Shown here: one piece after another, positions 21,956-33,691 of the stretch
How positions within the stretch are numbered: the first letter of the stretch is position 1
How the letters are laid out: each line of letters opens with the position of its first letter
Origin: Rhynchosporium graminicola
Taxonomy: Eukaryota; Ascomycota; Leotiomycetes; Helotiales; Ploettnerulaceae
Length of the DNA stretch: 64,000 nucleotides
Reading direction: 5' to 3'
NCBI GenBank assembly: GCA_900074885.1
Contig: FJUW01000023.1
Span: 1 to 64,000 of the forward strand
Position numbers and translations under genes: made by a program
The notes under the pieces: model-generated
Database searches by the model: none
What the model was told of the DNA's origin: nothing
What the model saw: only the letters and a program-made list of their open reading frames with translations

Positions 21956-24900
21956 ATGGTATGTTCCATTCCGCAAGCTTCTGGACCACCTCTACATGTA
22001 AGATTCCTTAGATCAGCGGTGGCTAATGTAACGACAGATGCAGGGCTCCGCAATCAAACCCGAAGACATCAAACGTTATGAAGTCACAGAGGTTTACACG
22101 CACCCCGATGCCAAAGTTGATATTGTCCTCGTCCATGGACTAAATGGCAACCCAAGAAATACTTGGACGGCTCCGAATGGAGTCTTCTGGCCAAGCCAGC
22201 TTCTGCCAGCTTCCTTGAAGTCGTTCCAGGCTCGCATCTTGGTATACGGATATAATGCGGATGTCTACACTTTCGGTAGTTCGAAGGGAGGTCCCAGGTA
22301 TGTTTGCTCGATGCCTGTAGAAGAAGAAAGTGCTAACGGATCATAGTTCTGATACAATACATCAACACGCTCAAACTCTTCTTGCAAATCTGGCACTCGA
22401 GCGAAAGAGTGAAGATGTTTCAGAGCATCCCATTATCTGGGTTGCACACAGCTTGGGAGGGATACTTGTCAAGCGCGCCTTGGAGCTTTCATTTGATCTA
22501 CAAGGCAACCACGACGACGACCTACGATCAATATTCGTATCAACATTCGGCGTCATCTTTTTAGGCACACCACACACAGGCGTCGATCCCGCAAAGTGGG
22601 GTGTAATGCTTCAAGGGATGGTCAACGCCTTAGTCCCCAAGAAGCTCTTCGACACCCACTCTCAACTCGTCAAGACACTTCAAAGCAACAATGAGACATT
22701 ACAGAATGTCAATCTCAAATTCCTGGATATTTATCCAAATAGATTGAGGATTTGTATGGCCCACGAAGGACATCCCACAGATCTCAAAGGAACCAAACGT
22801 CTCATTGTCGACCAGATAGCCGCTAGTCCACAACTTCCAGATGTCCAGTACTTTGGCATCGAAGCCACACATTCTGGCATGTGTAAATTCGGAAGCAAAA
22901 ACGCACCTGGCTTTACGAATGTGTCTGTCACACTTCGAATGTGGGTGCAGGAGTGTCCAGGGTTTATACAGACGCGGTGGGATGCGGAGAGGTTTCTAAG
23001 GAAGCAGAAGAGAGAGGATGAGATCGCGCAGCTGCAAAGACTTGTGAGTTGGGTTCCAGTCGTATTTAGTGCTTGGCTAATAGTTCCAGTCGGGTTTGTC
23101 ACCTGATACTCTACACCTGACAAGCACGCCGAATACACCTGGTAGGTCGAGTCCTTATTAAGACCAACCACTTGGCATGTTGAAGAGTCCACACAAGGGG
23201 GTGATCAATGAATAGGTGGTGCTTCTACGTACACTTGGCGTTCCTTTGAGGAGATCTCTTTTCCATCATTTTCACCAGACTGGACTTCATTTTGCTCGAA
23301 CTTTGGTGGATTAGGGCTGATTTCATTTGTAGAACCGGGCTCTGTACATAATTCCATGATCATATCGAAATCAACTATCAGCATAGCATCTGAATTCCCA
23401 GTAGAAGCTGCAGCATACTTCATCAAACCATCGGGATTTCGGCCAAACTCACTTTTCGTCGGTAGAGAGGCTGAATTGGAGATGATGCATAAGATGTTGT
23501 TTGATAAGAAGAAGAGAGCTGACGGCACATCTGCTGTCTTACTACAGTCGCTCCCTGGCGGAGGCAAGACTCATTTAGCAAGACAGTATGTATTCGAGCA
23601 TAAAGACGACTTCCCTGGTGGCATATTCTGGCTGCGAGCCAAAAGCGAAACAGAATTAGCAGCTGGCTTCTGGGACATTGCTTGCAAAGCAGCGTTGAAA
23701 CACCCAGTCGGAAGCGAAGGGGATAAGTCTCAAAAGGATCCTGAGCATTTTATCACGATGGTCAGAAATTGGCTAGATAATCGTCACGACTGGCTGATGG
23801 TCCTCGATGGCATACACTTCACACATTCCGCTCTGAGAAAGTTCATTCCCGATAGTACGAACACCAGCCTCATATATACCTCGACTGAGAAGTCTGTCAT
23901 TGGAGATCATCACTTCATGAATCCGCAGATGATCAAATTACCACTTCTGTCGGCGAGGGAGGCACAGAAATTGTTACTGCTCGAGTTGGGTAAGACAGAA
24001 CCGTTCGCCAAGGATGATTTGAGATACTCGATGGAGCTGGTCCAATCAATGGGATTTCTGCCAGTTGTCATTCACGCAGTTGCGCAGCGATTAAAGACAA
24101 CAGACGAGCCTTTGTCAAAATTTGCAAAATCGTACTCTTCGGAACCCAGACTTCGGGGACTGGGTACTTATATTGCAGTGGTGGAACAACTCAAAAATCA
24201 TGGCGCAAAGGAAGCACTCAATCTTATCAACATCCTCTGTTTCTTCAGCCAGCATATCCCAGTTGAGATGATCTCTCTCGGTCTGAAAGCTCTCCCGTCC
24301 GTCATATCTGTCAAAGCATTCGAACCGGTCTCGGGTCACTCTCTGAACAACACCTTCAAAATCCTCAATACATTCGCCCTCATCGATCGCAACGACCATG
24401 AACATGATATCCCGATCCACAAGGGGAAAGACCCATCTTACTCAGCACACTCGTCACAATCCCAAACCTCGAAAGGTAGTAGAGACATGCTAGCAGATAA
24501 CGTAGATGTCATCCGTCTACACTCAGTTGTTCAAGGCTTTTTCATTGACACGCTGGCTTCCTCATCCTCCGCTACCTTCCCAGACTCACCTCATCCCTTG
24601 TCATTCTGGCTGGACCTTTCGGTCCGCCTATTCTGTGTTAGCTACGATATGGCTCACTTCCGCATCTCTCGCAAAACCCACGCAGGCCTTGTAGAAGATT
24701 ATCGCTTGTACGAGATTCACGGCAATAAACTCGCTGAACATCTCGCCAAACAATTATTCAAGTCAACACGTTTGAGTAGTGGCCAGAAAGAGATTTTAAG
24801 AGAGGCTGAAGATCAGTTGGCCATTAGGCTGGTGAGTCTGAGGGCGGAAATTGAGAGGAGGACACCAGAGAGCTCGATTATTCTCTCAGCTGGTGGGGTC

Positions 24901-27384
24901 AAGGATGACGTAGTTTTGACGAGTATCTTCGATCGCACCAGTTCGAGTTCTGATGCTGGGCCAGAGACACCATGTGATGGATACGGAACGAGAACCGGTA
25001 TTGAAGCCTATACGGGCATCACAACATGGGGCATGGAAAACGGAACACCAGAGTCCGAATCTCCTGTTCATGGATTGCAACGCATATACGGACAAGTATC
25101 GGAATATCATCCTCTACCGCAACAACAGTCACATTTTCCATTCCCACCACTTTCTATGCCAGAAGATCCGGGTTACGAGACTGATAGGGATGAGGTGGAC
25201 TATGCCATACAATTTCCAATTCCAAATTCACCAGCGCTGAGTATCAAAGGACAACACCCTAGCCGATTTCGAAGACCACGCTTGAATCCTCTATTGAGAG
25301 ACACTCCTCTTTACCGCACTTTGCCTTCTTCAGCTGCAAGCGGAACCCGAGATTTAGGCTTGAATTTCACGAGTGCGATCGTACCGCATCTCAGCTATGA
25401 TCATGCGCAGGGCTTTCTTCAGCGTGATCACGGTGGAAGAGACTCGAGAAGTTTGTCAAGGGTACGACATGGATTTGGTGTTCGGAAAGATAAGGAGACG
25501 ATATCAGGACAGTCTAGTGCTGAAGTTGCTCTTGCTCAACTCAGGCAGCAAAGTCCGCTTTCACCCGGAAGAGGCGGCATGATTAGGGACAGAGAACAGA
25601 GTGGAAGTAAGGAGAGGGGAGGGAGTGTAAAAATTTCTGCTGAAGAGCAGAGAGAAACTAGCACGAAAGCCGAAAACAAAAGTGGTGGTGTGGATAGGAG
25701 AGGTCGCATGTTAATGCTTGGAAGAGAGAGCTACGCAGCGCCTGTTGCAGCGGTGGAGACGGGTGGTGGAAGTGGAAGTTTGGACAGTGATGATATTAAT
25801 CATGAGAAGGGAAGTCTTGGAGAGCAGGTGAAGGATCAGACGCTCCAACGACCACATCTTTCTGCTATGGAATCACTGCAGAGGGTCCCTTTCCGTACCA
25901 ACATGCCACCCTATCCGATCACGCCAGCCCTCGTCCATCCTTTTTCAAAGCAGGATGACGAGTCCGGGAGGAGTGATGGCGAGTATTTCAAGCCTGACTC
26001 CATATATACAATCAAACAAAACGAAAACACCCAGCACACTCATCAGTCCGGCTACGACCAGGATCCAGAATGTGATCAAGAGAATAGTTATACTCGTCGT
26101 AATGATTTCCTACCTGTTGAACATTCATATGGACCAGAAAGGGCAGACGACCAACAAGGCTTTTCACCAGAATCTCCGAGTACCCCACGGTTCCGGCAAA
26201 AAGGGAAAGAAAGGGAAAAAAAAATCCAATCTGAATCTTTGCCCGCGAGTCTTGTTCTCTCACAGTCGGTGTTTGACCAAGACAATGGTCGTGGTAGTGG
26301 TTTCAGAGATCGCGAAGAGTCAGACGATGCTCATCTAATGAGTCTCTCATATCCCGGCTTACAGGTTCTGAGAAACAGGCGGTTTTCGAACTCCACTGGT
26401 GAGGGTTTAGGCGAACGTATGGGAGCTTATCATCCAAGGTTTCCAGAATTCGCGAACATCGACATGCACAGAGAGAGGGGAGTACAGAGACAGTGTGAGA
26501 GCTTGCCGATGAGTCGTGAGGGCTCGGTGGTTGACAGGTTCGGGAGCCCTTTGGATGGGACTGGGGTAGGGAGAGGAAGGAGAGGAAGTGTAGCCGGAAC
26601 GGAACCAGGTTCTGTATTCTGGGATGGCAAGGGGGATTGGGAAAATGATAACGGAGTCTTCGAACCGAGAGAAGGAGGCGAGGGTAATACAGATACATGC
26701 TATTTCTCTACTGATCCCACATCATCAGGTCTCTCGCCTTCTTTCGGCTTCGCTTTTTCGCCACCTCAAGTACAACAACAGCCTCGACCACAGCCATCGA
26801 CTTACCCTCATGCTCCGAATCCAGCGAAGTCACCTCTGAGTAAAGCTAAATATCCATCATCTGCCTCTTTCAATTCCGATTATACAGCACCGTACCCACG
26901 AGATGACACACAAACTGCAGGGCTCGGAAATGCAAATCCTAGGAGAGGGCTAAAGACATCGCCGCCTGTAGGATACGGGTATCTGAATCCGAAGTTCTCA
27001 CCACCTCACGGCTTCATCAATCTAAGTCCGATCCAGCCTATGTCACCTCTAAACCCAAATTCCTCGCCTAAATCGAGAATTTCACCATCTCAAGGCTCTC
27101 AGATTTCGCCACGTACAACACCATTCAATGGTTTCGGGGGCGAGGAAACGAATCGGCATAGGTCCGCATCGGGATCCGGCTCTAGGGGAAGACGAGGTGG
27201 CATCTCTGAGCCTGTGAACTATGTTCTTGCGAGAGAGGTTGGAGAGCGAGAAGGAGTGCTGAGGAGTTGGGGTGAGAGGGAGAGAAATGAGAGGAAGAGG
27301 AGAGACGAGATGAAGGGGAAGAGGAAGGAGGTTAATGATGTTGGACTTGGGATTTTGAATGCGCCGTTGGGGGATTTATTGTGA
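21956..27384 (+). CDS. Alpha/beta-hydrolase plus NB-ARC protein (NLR-like)
   Basis: Fungal proteins of this plan are annotated as LipA and NB-ARC domain proteins and resemble NLR sensors with a SesB/LipA-like effector. Five exons (21956-21958, 22038-22297, 22347-23043, 23090-23141, 23216-27384) give 1,726 residues; the first exon is just the ATG, and 22038 is an equally good start. The hydrolase half (about 15-320) has the oxyanion segment VHGLNGNP, the nucleophile elbow AHSLGG and a late HSGMCKF that should supply the histidine. The NTPase has VGREAELEMM, P-loop LPGGGKTHLA near 450 and Walker B WLMVLDGI. A helical part follows, then about 800 residues of Ser/Pro/Arg/Glu-rich, probably disordered sequence. 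No TPR, ankyrin or WD repeats are visible. If the intron at 23044 were retained, a separate hydrolase ending at 23106 would result. Confidence 0.8.
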
Positions 27385-28640
27385 GACGAGGTGATATGGA
27401 GCATATTGGCCGTGTTAAGACGGAAATTGGGTGATTCTGAGAGTCATCTGTGGTTTAGAAAAAGGGGTATGGTGGGCATTGGAAGATGGTATGTTAATTT
27501 CTTGGGGGCTCTCTGCTTTCAATATTTCTTTTGCTTTCGCTTTTACACTTACATGTGCACTTCACTTGAGGCTCATATATGGAGTGGTCATTAGGGAATT
27601 TGGTAGTTGACTGTCAGGCCGATTCTGGTGGTCGGGTGGCGGGCTAGTGGCTTGCAGGATCAGATGTTATTTGGCGTTAGGGTATGAGATATAAGCAGCA
27701 TCCACACGATGATTTACAAGCATAGCGATGGCGGGTGGGTTGGATGGTTCTTGCTAAGGATATACATTGGCAAATACGTGGATGGGCACACACGGAAGCA
27801 AAAAACTACATTTAAAAATATAATTCGATACGATTAGCATGTGCAAGGTACTGCAACTTTCAGATGAACGAGGGTGAAAACTTCTATGCTGGACTAGAAG
27901 TCCATGGTAAGCGTGAGCGTGATTGATTCCTCGTCTCCTGCGCCGATGCGGATGGGGTTGTTTTCGGAGAAAATGTTTCGGAGAAAGCTAGAAACCCGCG
28001 AAAATGTACACAGTAGCAGCGTATAGAACCTTGCAGCGCACTCCGTCTGAATGTTTCGGGATTAGCGCAGAAACAGAGTTAACTTTCTACCTAGTCTATC
28101 GATGCGGATAATTTTTTTTAGGAAGGCGTGAAATAGCTCTGCGTGAGGCTGGGTTAAGGAGCTAGAGAAGATCTAGAGCTGAGTAATGGGAAATTAGAGA
28201 GGTTTGAAAATGGTGACGAGATTTGGGGGGTGGAAGATGCTATGGAAGATTAGGGAAATGAAGTGTGTGATTGTAGTTTCATGGCTTCAGAATGCAAGCA
28301 GGAGTAGGATTGTTATGTAACAGGGGAAAAAAATCATTCATCTTTCGTGTTCGCCTGTCAGTTGATTCAAATCTGGTGTGAGACTTTTTCTAGGCATTAG
28401 CGGGTGAAATTTTTCATCTCGAAGAGGTGAAGAGGTCAAAGATGAAGAGTTTGGATGCCATAATATATTGCGAATAGCTGGGAGTAATCAATGCCGCGTG
28501 AAAGAACTGTATTGCCTCGTCAAGCGACTTTCGTGTCATTCTGCTCGTTGACAAAACAAACGTGAAGCGATTCACGCTAATAACTTTAAGCGATAGTGCA
28601 AAAGACTCCAGTAGAAGACAGTAGCATTAGGGTCAGGCGT

Positions 28641-28696
28641 GACGACACGATAACTTCAGGTTTCACCTGTTATCTATGTGAATCTATCGTGTCGTC
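28641..28696. repeat. Perfect 12-bp inverted repeat with internal palindrome
   Basis: Arms gacgacacgata (28641-28652) and tatcgtgtcgtc (28685-28696) are exact reverse complements. The loop contains a second small palindrome, caggt-ttc-acctg. Intergenic; function unknown. Confidence 0.6.
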
Positions 28697-29394
28697 CCAA
28701 TAAACAGTTCTATAGTCTCACGTATGCGAGAATGCGACGTGTAACAAAACCTTTAGAGTGCGTTAGGTTTATGTACCTTTGATACATAATCTTCAACTTC
28801 TCTTCCAACTAATTTATACCCGGTGCTAGCTACTTACAAATATCTTCAAGGTCTGGTACTATCATCTCCTCCTAATACAGCTGGTATCTCGATGAAGGCC
28901 CCAAAAATATTGAGAAACATAAGTACTGCTTTGATTGTATAGGTCAAACGTTTTCGTCCCGAGAAGTCTTTTTTTTTTTTGAACTTGGAAAAGACAGGAC
29001 CCAAATAAAGCTCAAGGAACTATTCAGTAACTTTAACTTGATAATTCTGATTAAATAGTAGGGATATCACATAGACCTTTATTTCTCATCAGAACACCTA
29101 ACTTAATTCAAGTAAGTCTCAACAGAATAGTTCATGAACCCACTGCACCACTGTGTTATATCGTCGTCACTGAAAGCTCGAACACTCATATTACGAGGAC
29201 TTGAAGTCTATATATTAAACCTTGAGCTCGATATTTAGTCTTTTAGTTTGACTTATTTAAGGTAGTTGTGCGATTATTTGTCTTCTGTTGATTCAACTTG
29301 AAGATTCACTAGTCGTTGCTTAGCGAGCAGAAATAAATAACCCCCGAATCGGCTTCTTCCGCGTCTATTTGCGATCCATTCATGTGGAGAATTT

Positions 29395-29443
29395 CTAGCG
29401 CTTTGAGAAAAGTGATTCTAACGCACTGTTCTCAAGGCGCTAG
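29395..29443. repeat. Strong hairpin with 15-bp arms
   Basis: Arms 29395-29409 (ctagcgctttgagaa) and 29429-29443 pair at 14 of 15 positions; the mismatch is a C/T difference. Inside, agtg and cact extend the stem around a 9-nt loop. It may be a small foldback element or a structured RNA, neither shown. Confidence 0.55.
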
Positions 29444-29949
29444 TAATTCAAAAGCTTCTAGAAGCTGCGAGAAAAGACCGTCAAGTGGATTTGCAGTAGA
29501 GTACAGCGAGCACACGAGTCTACCAGTATTAAGTCAGAAAATTGCTGGAAATTCATCTTCGCGGGAGGGTGCTATTAGTAGATTTCCCTTCAAGATTTGG
29601 TCACTCGATAATCTATTCCGATTGAATGAGAAAGCAGGAGACTCAAACAGCTTCCAATGCGGCGATGTCCGGCCATATTTCCTCGTCTTCGAAAATTGGG
29701 ATTGAGGTTTTGCGAGGGGCCGTAGGGCAGACATCTGGTAAATTGTGACCACAATGTATAAGTACAACAATTATGCCACTAGACGCTATATTTTTGAAAT
29801 TACCTACGCCCAGAGTGCAACTCAAACCAACCACCTAAGGCACAAGTCAATAATACAGAAATGGAAACGAACTTCTGAGTGATTTTATCGCGCGATTATA
29901 GTCTAATCCAAACTTCTCGACGAAATGCCTGACGATGCAAATTAATGGC

Positions 29950-30905
29950 CTAGAAACCCATCTGAGGCTTGCCAAATTCGTCCTGGTAAATCGAACGAGA
30001 TTCGCCTACGGGCATGATATGGGTCTCTCTGTCCTGAAGCTTCGTTACACGCATCACAGGCTTTTTGTAGCTAAAGCTATTCAAGCCATCCCAATCAATT
30101 TCTATACCTAGTCTACGCTGAGTCTTGGGCTTCTTGTTCTTGATGCGCATCTTTTCGAAAACGAGGTAACTACCATAGAAAGCCGAACTGGTGTCTCCTA
30201 CCGTAGGTCCTTTTTTTCCTAAGAATACTGCAAAGCCCACTGATCTTTTTTTCTGGATGGAAGGACTTTCCGATCTCGCGTGCGAAGGCAGCCTGACTCA
30301 TCCCAGTCTTCGAGAGGTACTGGCGTATCTTTCTTCGGATCTCATCGCCATCGCACGAATCATAGACCTCGACCTCATTTTCTGCCTCGCCGAACAAAAC
30401 GATATCACCAAAGTCCGTGTCCGTCTTCTCAACGGCCTTGCTACCTTCGCCAGCCTTGGTACCCTCTGTAGAAGATGTGCCCTCAACCCTCTTCTTCTTC
30501 GTGATTTTGACGCCATTCAATTCTCTTAGTTTGAAGAAAGCAAACGCACCTCAGTAGAGACTGCTCCCAAAAATCCGCTATATGTGCTGGAGCTAGCACT
30601 GATTGCACGTTGAAACTCGCCGACCTTCATTGTCCAGACTCAATGAAGCGGCGGATGTTTGCACGTACGGCACTGCAATTGATGACAAAAATTTGGCAGA
30701 TTTCATCGTCAATATGGCATTCGGGCTTGTTACGTCGGCTTTGTGCTTCTTGGGTGGTGCCTATGGTTTTATTAGGTAGTGTTTTGTATCGAGGGCAAGG
30801 TACTTAACATTTTCTTGCAGGTCGGGATTCAGCTGGATCAGTGATGATTGCATAGGTAGTAACCTCGCCCAGGGGCATTCGCGAGACGTGAACGTTCGAG
30901 GCCAT
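29950..30905 (-). pseudogene. DUF7726-type protein, broken gene
   Basis: The segments resemble fungal DUF7726 proteins of unknown function, which carry two copies of a helical unit. In order from 30905: a short start, a first unit (NCSAVRANIRRFIESG, then KVGEFQRAISASSSTYSGFL), a linker with AFAFFKLRELNGVKI, and a second unit (YDSCDGDEIRRKIRQYLSK, then LGKKGPTVGDTSSAFYGSY). Lesions: a one-base loss just before the KVGEFQ segment (about 30627), a deletion plus in-frame TGA at 30551-30553 in the first unit, and an extra base in a T7 run (A7 on the coding strand) at 30246-30252 that splits the second unit. The frame then stays open to 29950. The family call is from recall of its motifs, so moderate. 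Confidence 0.65.
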
Positions 30906-31191
30906 TTTGGCTAATGAATCTATCGATCTTGTGCGATGCTACAACGCGTCACCGCGTTTATTGATATTCCCCACACTCCCCACAGTGATCCCGATGGTGG
31001 GGTTAAGGTTTGGTGGCGTAGTCAGTGCATTTATAGCGCATTCAGGGTGTCCCGTCAGCGCGTCAAGGCGCGTCTTCCTCAAGACCCTTGAATAATCTTT
31101 GGCCCTATCAAACTTTGGATACACACCACATCTCGCTGGACCGCGAATTTACAGCTAAATTTCGCCTCAGCTGCTGATACAGCGCCACAAT

Positions 31192-33691
31192 ATGAGTGTT
31201 TCCCATAAGCACGTAGCGTTTATAGTATTTCGAGGCAAGACTCCAGGAGTGTATTACAGCCAGGAGGAATGCCAGCAGCAGACCGAGGGTTTTCCAAAGA
31301 GCAAGTTCCAGGCTTTCAGGAGGGCTTACGATGCAGAACTGGCTTGGTCGGAGTGGTAAAGGAAGCTATATGTGAAACTTGAAGCTGCTACACTCTTACA
31401 ACAAACAGCACCTCGAGCAAAACCACGATTAGAGGAAGCCTGTGTTCCTTCGGCGCGGACGTATTCGATAACCCCCCAATGAGCCGATCGCTCGAGGGCA
31501 GGGGAAAAGGTCTCGACGACCTGTTGGTGGAAATTCCAAGGCGAAATAGCGGTCGAACTACCGCAATGTTCCAAAATTGGAAGTTCGTCATATAGTCAAG
31601 TACAATCGGAACTATACGCGTATCCTAAGATCAAATCCTCTGCTCATCCGATCCGGGCACCATACCTCGCTCCGAACTCTATAAAATCAAAAGTCGAATA
31701 CTTCTCGTCACCAAAGAAGCAAGAAACCTCATCCGAACGAATGCCAAGCTACTATACTCCCCCACCATATTCTTCTCCACCAATTGCGTCTCACAAAGAC
31801 CAGCAATCTGTATCGAGATTTCGGATGATGAAGATGATGTACCACTCAAAAAGGCTCAAGATGGAAGAGCAGGGCAAAGAGTCTGTCTTCACAGTAGAGG
31901 AAAAATTTGAATTGAGGGAGCTAGACAGGCACAAAACTTCAGCCAGACGCCAGGACGAGGAAGCTAAGATTCATCTCACTCCAGAGCAAGGCAAGGTAGT
32001 CAATCTTGTTTTGCGGAAGAAAATATATTTATGACTAGTGCGGCAGGAAGTGGGAAGACTATGATATTGAAGCTTCTGAATGGGAGGACAACCTGCTCAT
32101 TCGCCGGGGTAAGCTCATTAAACAATCCGACGACAAATGCCGAAAAATACTGATAAGTCGGCAGTGGCATCCAGATTACTTCGGGGAGGGTATTCACGAA
32201 CTACTGGAAAAGCCGAGCATGTCGATCATCGAAGCGATCAACGACCTGGATGTTCTGATTGTCGAGGTATGTATCTCATTCATGTTCTCACCTCTTTCTG
32301 CTGTACTAACTAAAATTATGAGTTAAATATTTACCGATTCATTTTTAGGAAATATCTATGGATGAAATCAGTTCCTGGAACGCCTGAACATATCATTTCA
32401 GAAAGTTCTCGAGAACTCTCTCTCGCTTGGGGGCAAGCAGGTAATCTTCCCTCATTTTACGATGCATCAATTACGAAATCTCTTTATACTTCTATCTTAC
32501 GTTAACGTGTTCGAAGCGTCCAGATTTCTCGATAGGTCATCTTCCTTGGCGCCTTCCATCAATTACCGCCAGTCAAACTATTCTCGCATTGTATGTTTTG
32601 CGGCACCGAAATTCTCAAAAGAGAGGTTCCAAAATGTCTGTCTCCAAACTGCAATCGTCTCGACACCGACGGTCATCCCATGCGATAGGTACTTACGTGG
32701 AGTAACAAGTGGGCCTTTAAATCATCCGTTTGGAAAGACTTGAAACTTCGACACATCAAGCTAGAGCAGATCCATCGTCAGAAAGACGAACGGTTTTAGG
32801 ATATTCTGAACAAGATTCGAAATGGCCTAGCCCTAAGCGACAAAGAATGGCATGATCTTAAAAAAGAAAAGGCATTGCCTGACGGCGCATTTGCGGTACG
32901 ACTTATGTCACTGTTACGACAAGTGGCAAGCTTCAACGAGGCTCACTTGAGAATGTTGCGTCCCAGCCTTGTTCATGGAGATGTCAAAATTCCGCGGAAA
33001 AACTCATCAGTCAAGTACAAGGCAAACCAATTCCTATCGACGAATACAGAGTGCAAGACCTCAAGAAATCTCTCAACGCACAAATTTCCAGCAGCACTGA
33101 CCCTGCAAGTTGGCGCCCGCGTCGTCTTACTCCGAAATCTGGTCCGAAAAGAGGTCTCGTCAATGGAACCATCGGCGTCGTCATTGGGTTCGCACCAGAT
33201 CCCGGCGAAAACGTCATGGTCACCGAAATGACCGGTCAACACAGAGACTTCCGCTTCGCTTCCGCTTCGCTCCATGGAACACTGCCTCTCTCTTAACCTT
33301 ACCTGTCCACTCCGTCCCATTGTCCGATTTGTCAAAGATGGCAAACATCAAAATCAAATCATCTCCGCCTTCAGCTCAGCTTCTCTTCGCGGTAGTGCTG
33401 ATAAAATGGACCAATGTGTCACAACCAGAACACAATTCCCACTTGCTCTTGCGTGGGCGCTCTCGATTCAGAAAAGTCAAGGGATGACGCTTGATTATGT
33501 CGAGTTTCTGTCAAAGGATATCTATGAGACGGGACAGCTTTATGTGGCTTCGAGTAGGGCGACGGACTTGGGCCGGCTTCAGGTTGACAGGCTTTAATCG
33601 GAAGCAGTTACCCATGGATCCGGATGTTCTGGATTTCTATACGGAGACTAAGTGGGAGAAACTGGAACGGCCGGTCAAGAGAGCACGATGA
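31192..33691 (+). pseudogene. Pif1-family helicase with N-terminal viroplasmin-like domain, broken
   Basis: Pif1 enzymes are 5'-3' DNA helicases. From the ATG at 31192, residues 1-55 resemble the caulimovirus viroplasmin/RNase HI N-terminal fold (FRGKTPGVYYSQEECQQQ, then GFPKSKFQAF). The same frame runs on to about 32010, broken only by TAA at 31357 and TGA at 31480, into LTPEQGKVVNLVLR at the helicase start. The Walker A segment (SAAGSGKT, 32037-32060) is in another frame. Walker B (DVLIVE/EISMDE) is split by an intron-like gap, then VIFLGAFHQLPPVK with a Cys-rich insert, GAFAVRLMSLLRQV, LVNGTIGVVIGF, and the C-terminal SIQKSQGMTLDYVE with YVASSRAT. Further frameshifts occur near 32016, 32700-32860 and 33580. 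Remnants of two introns are recognisable. It is a decayed gene, not a running helicase. Confidence 0.75.

Larger units (their letters stand above)
27385..29949. other. Large intergenic region with two hairpins
   Basis: The left end is the 3' UTR of the NLR-like gene. No open frame shows family features. Two inverted repeats, listed separately, lie at 28641-28696 and 29395-29443. From about 28720 the sequence becomes more AT-rich, with a T12 run near 28969-28980. Confidence 0.35.
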
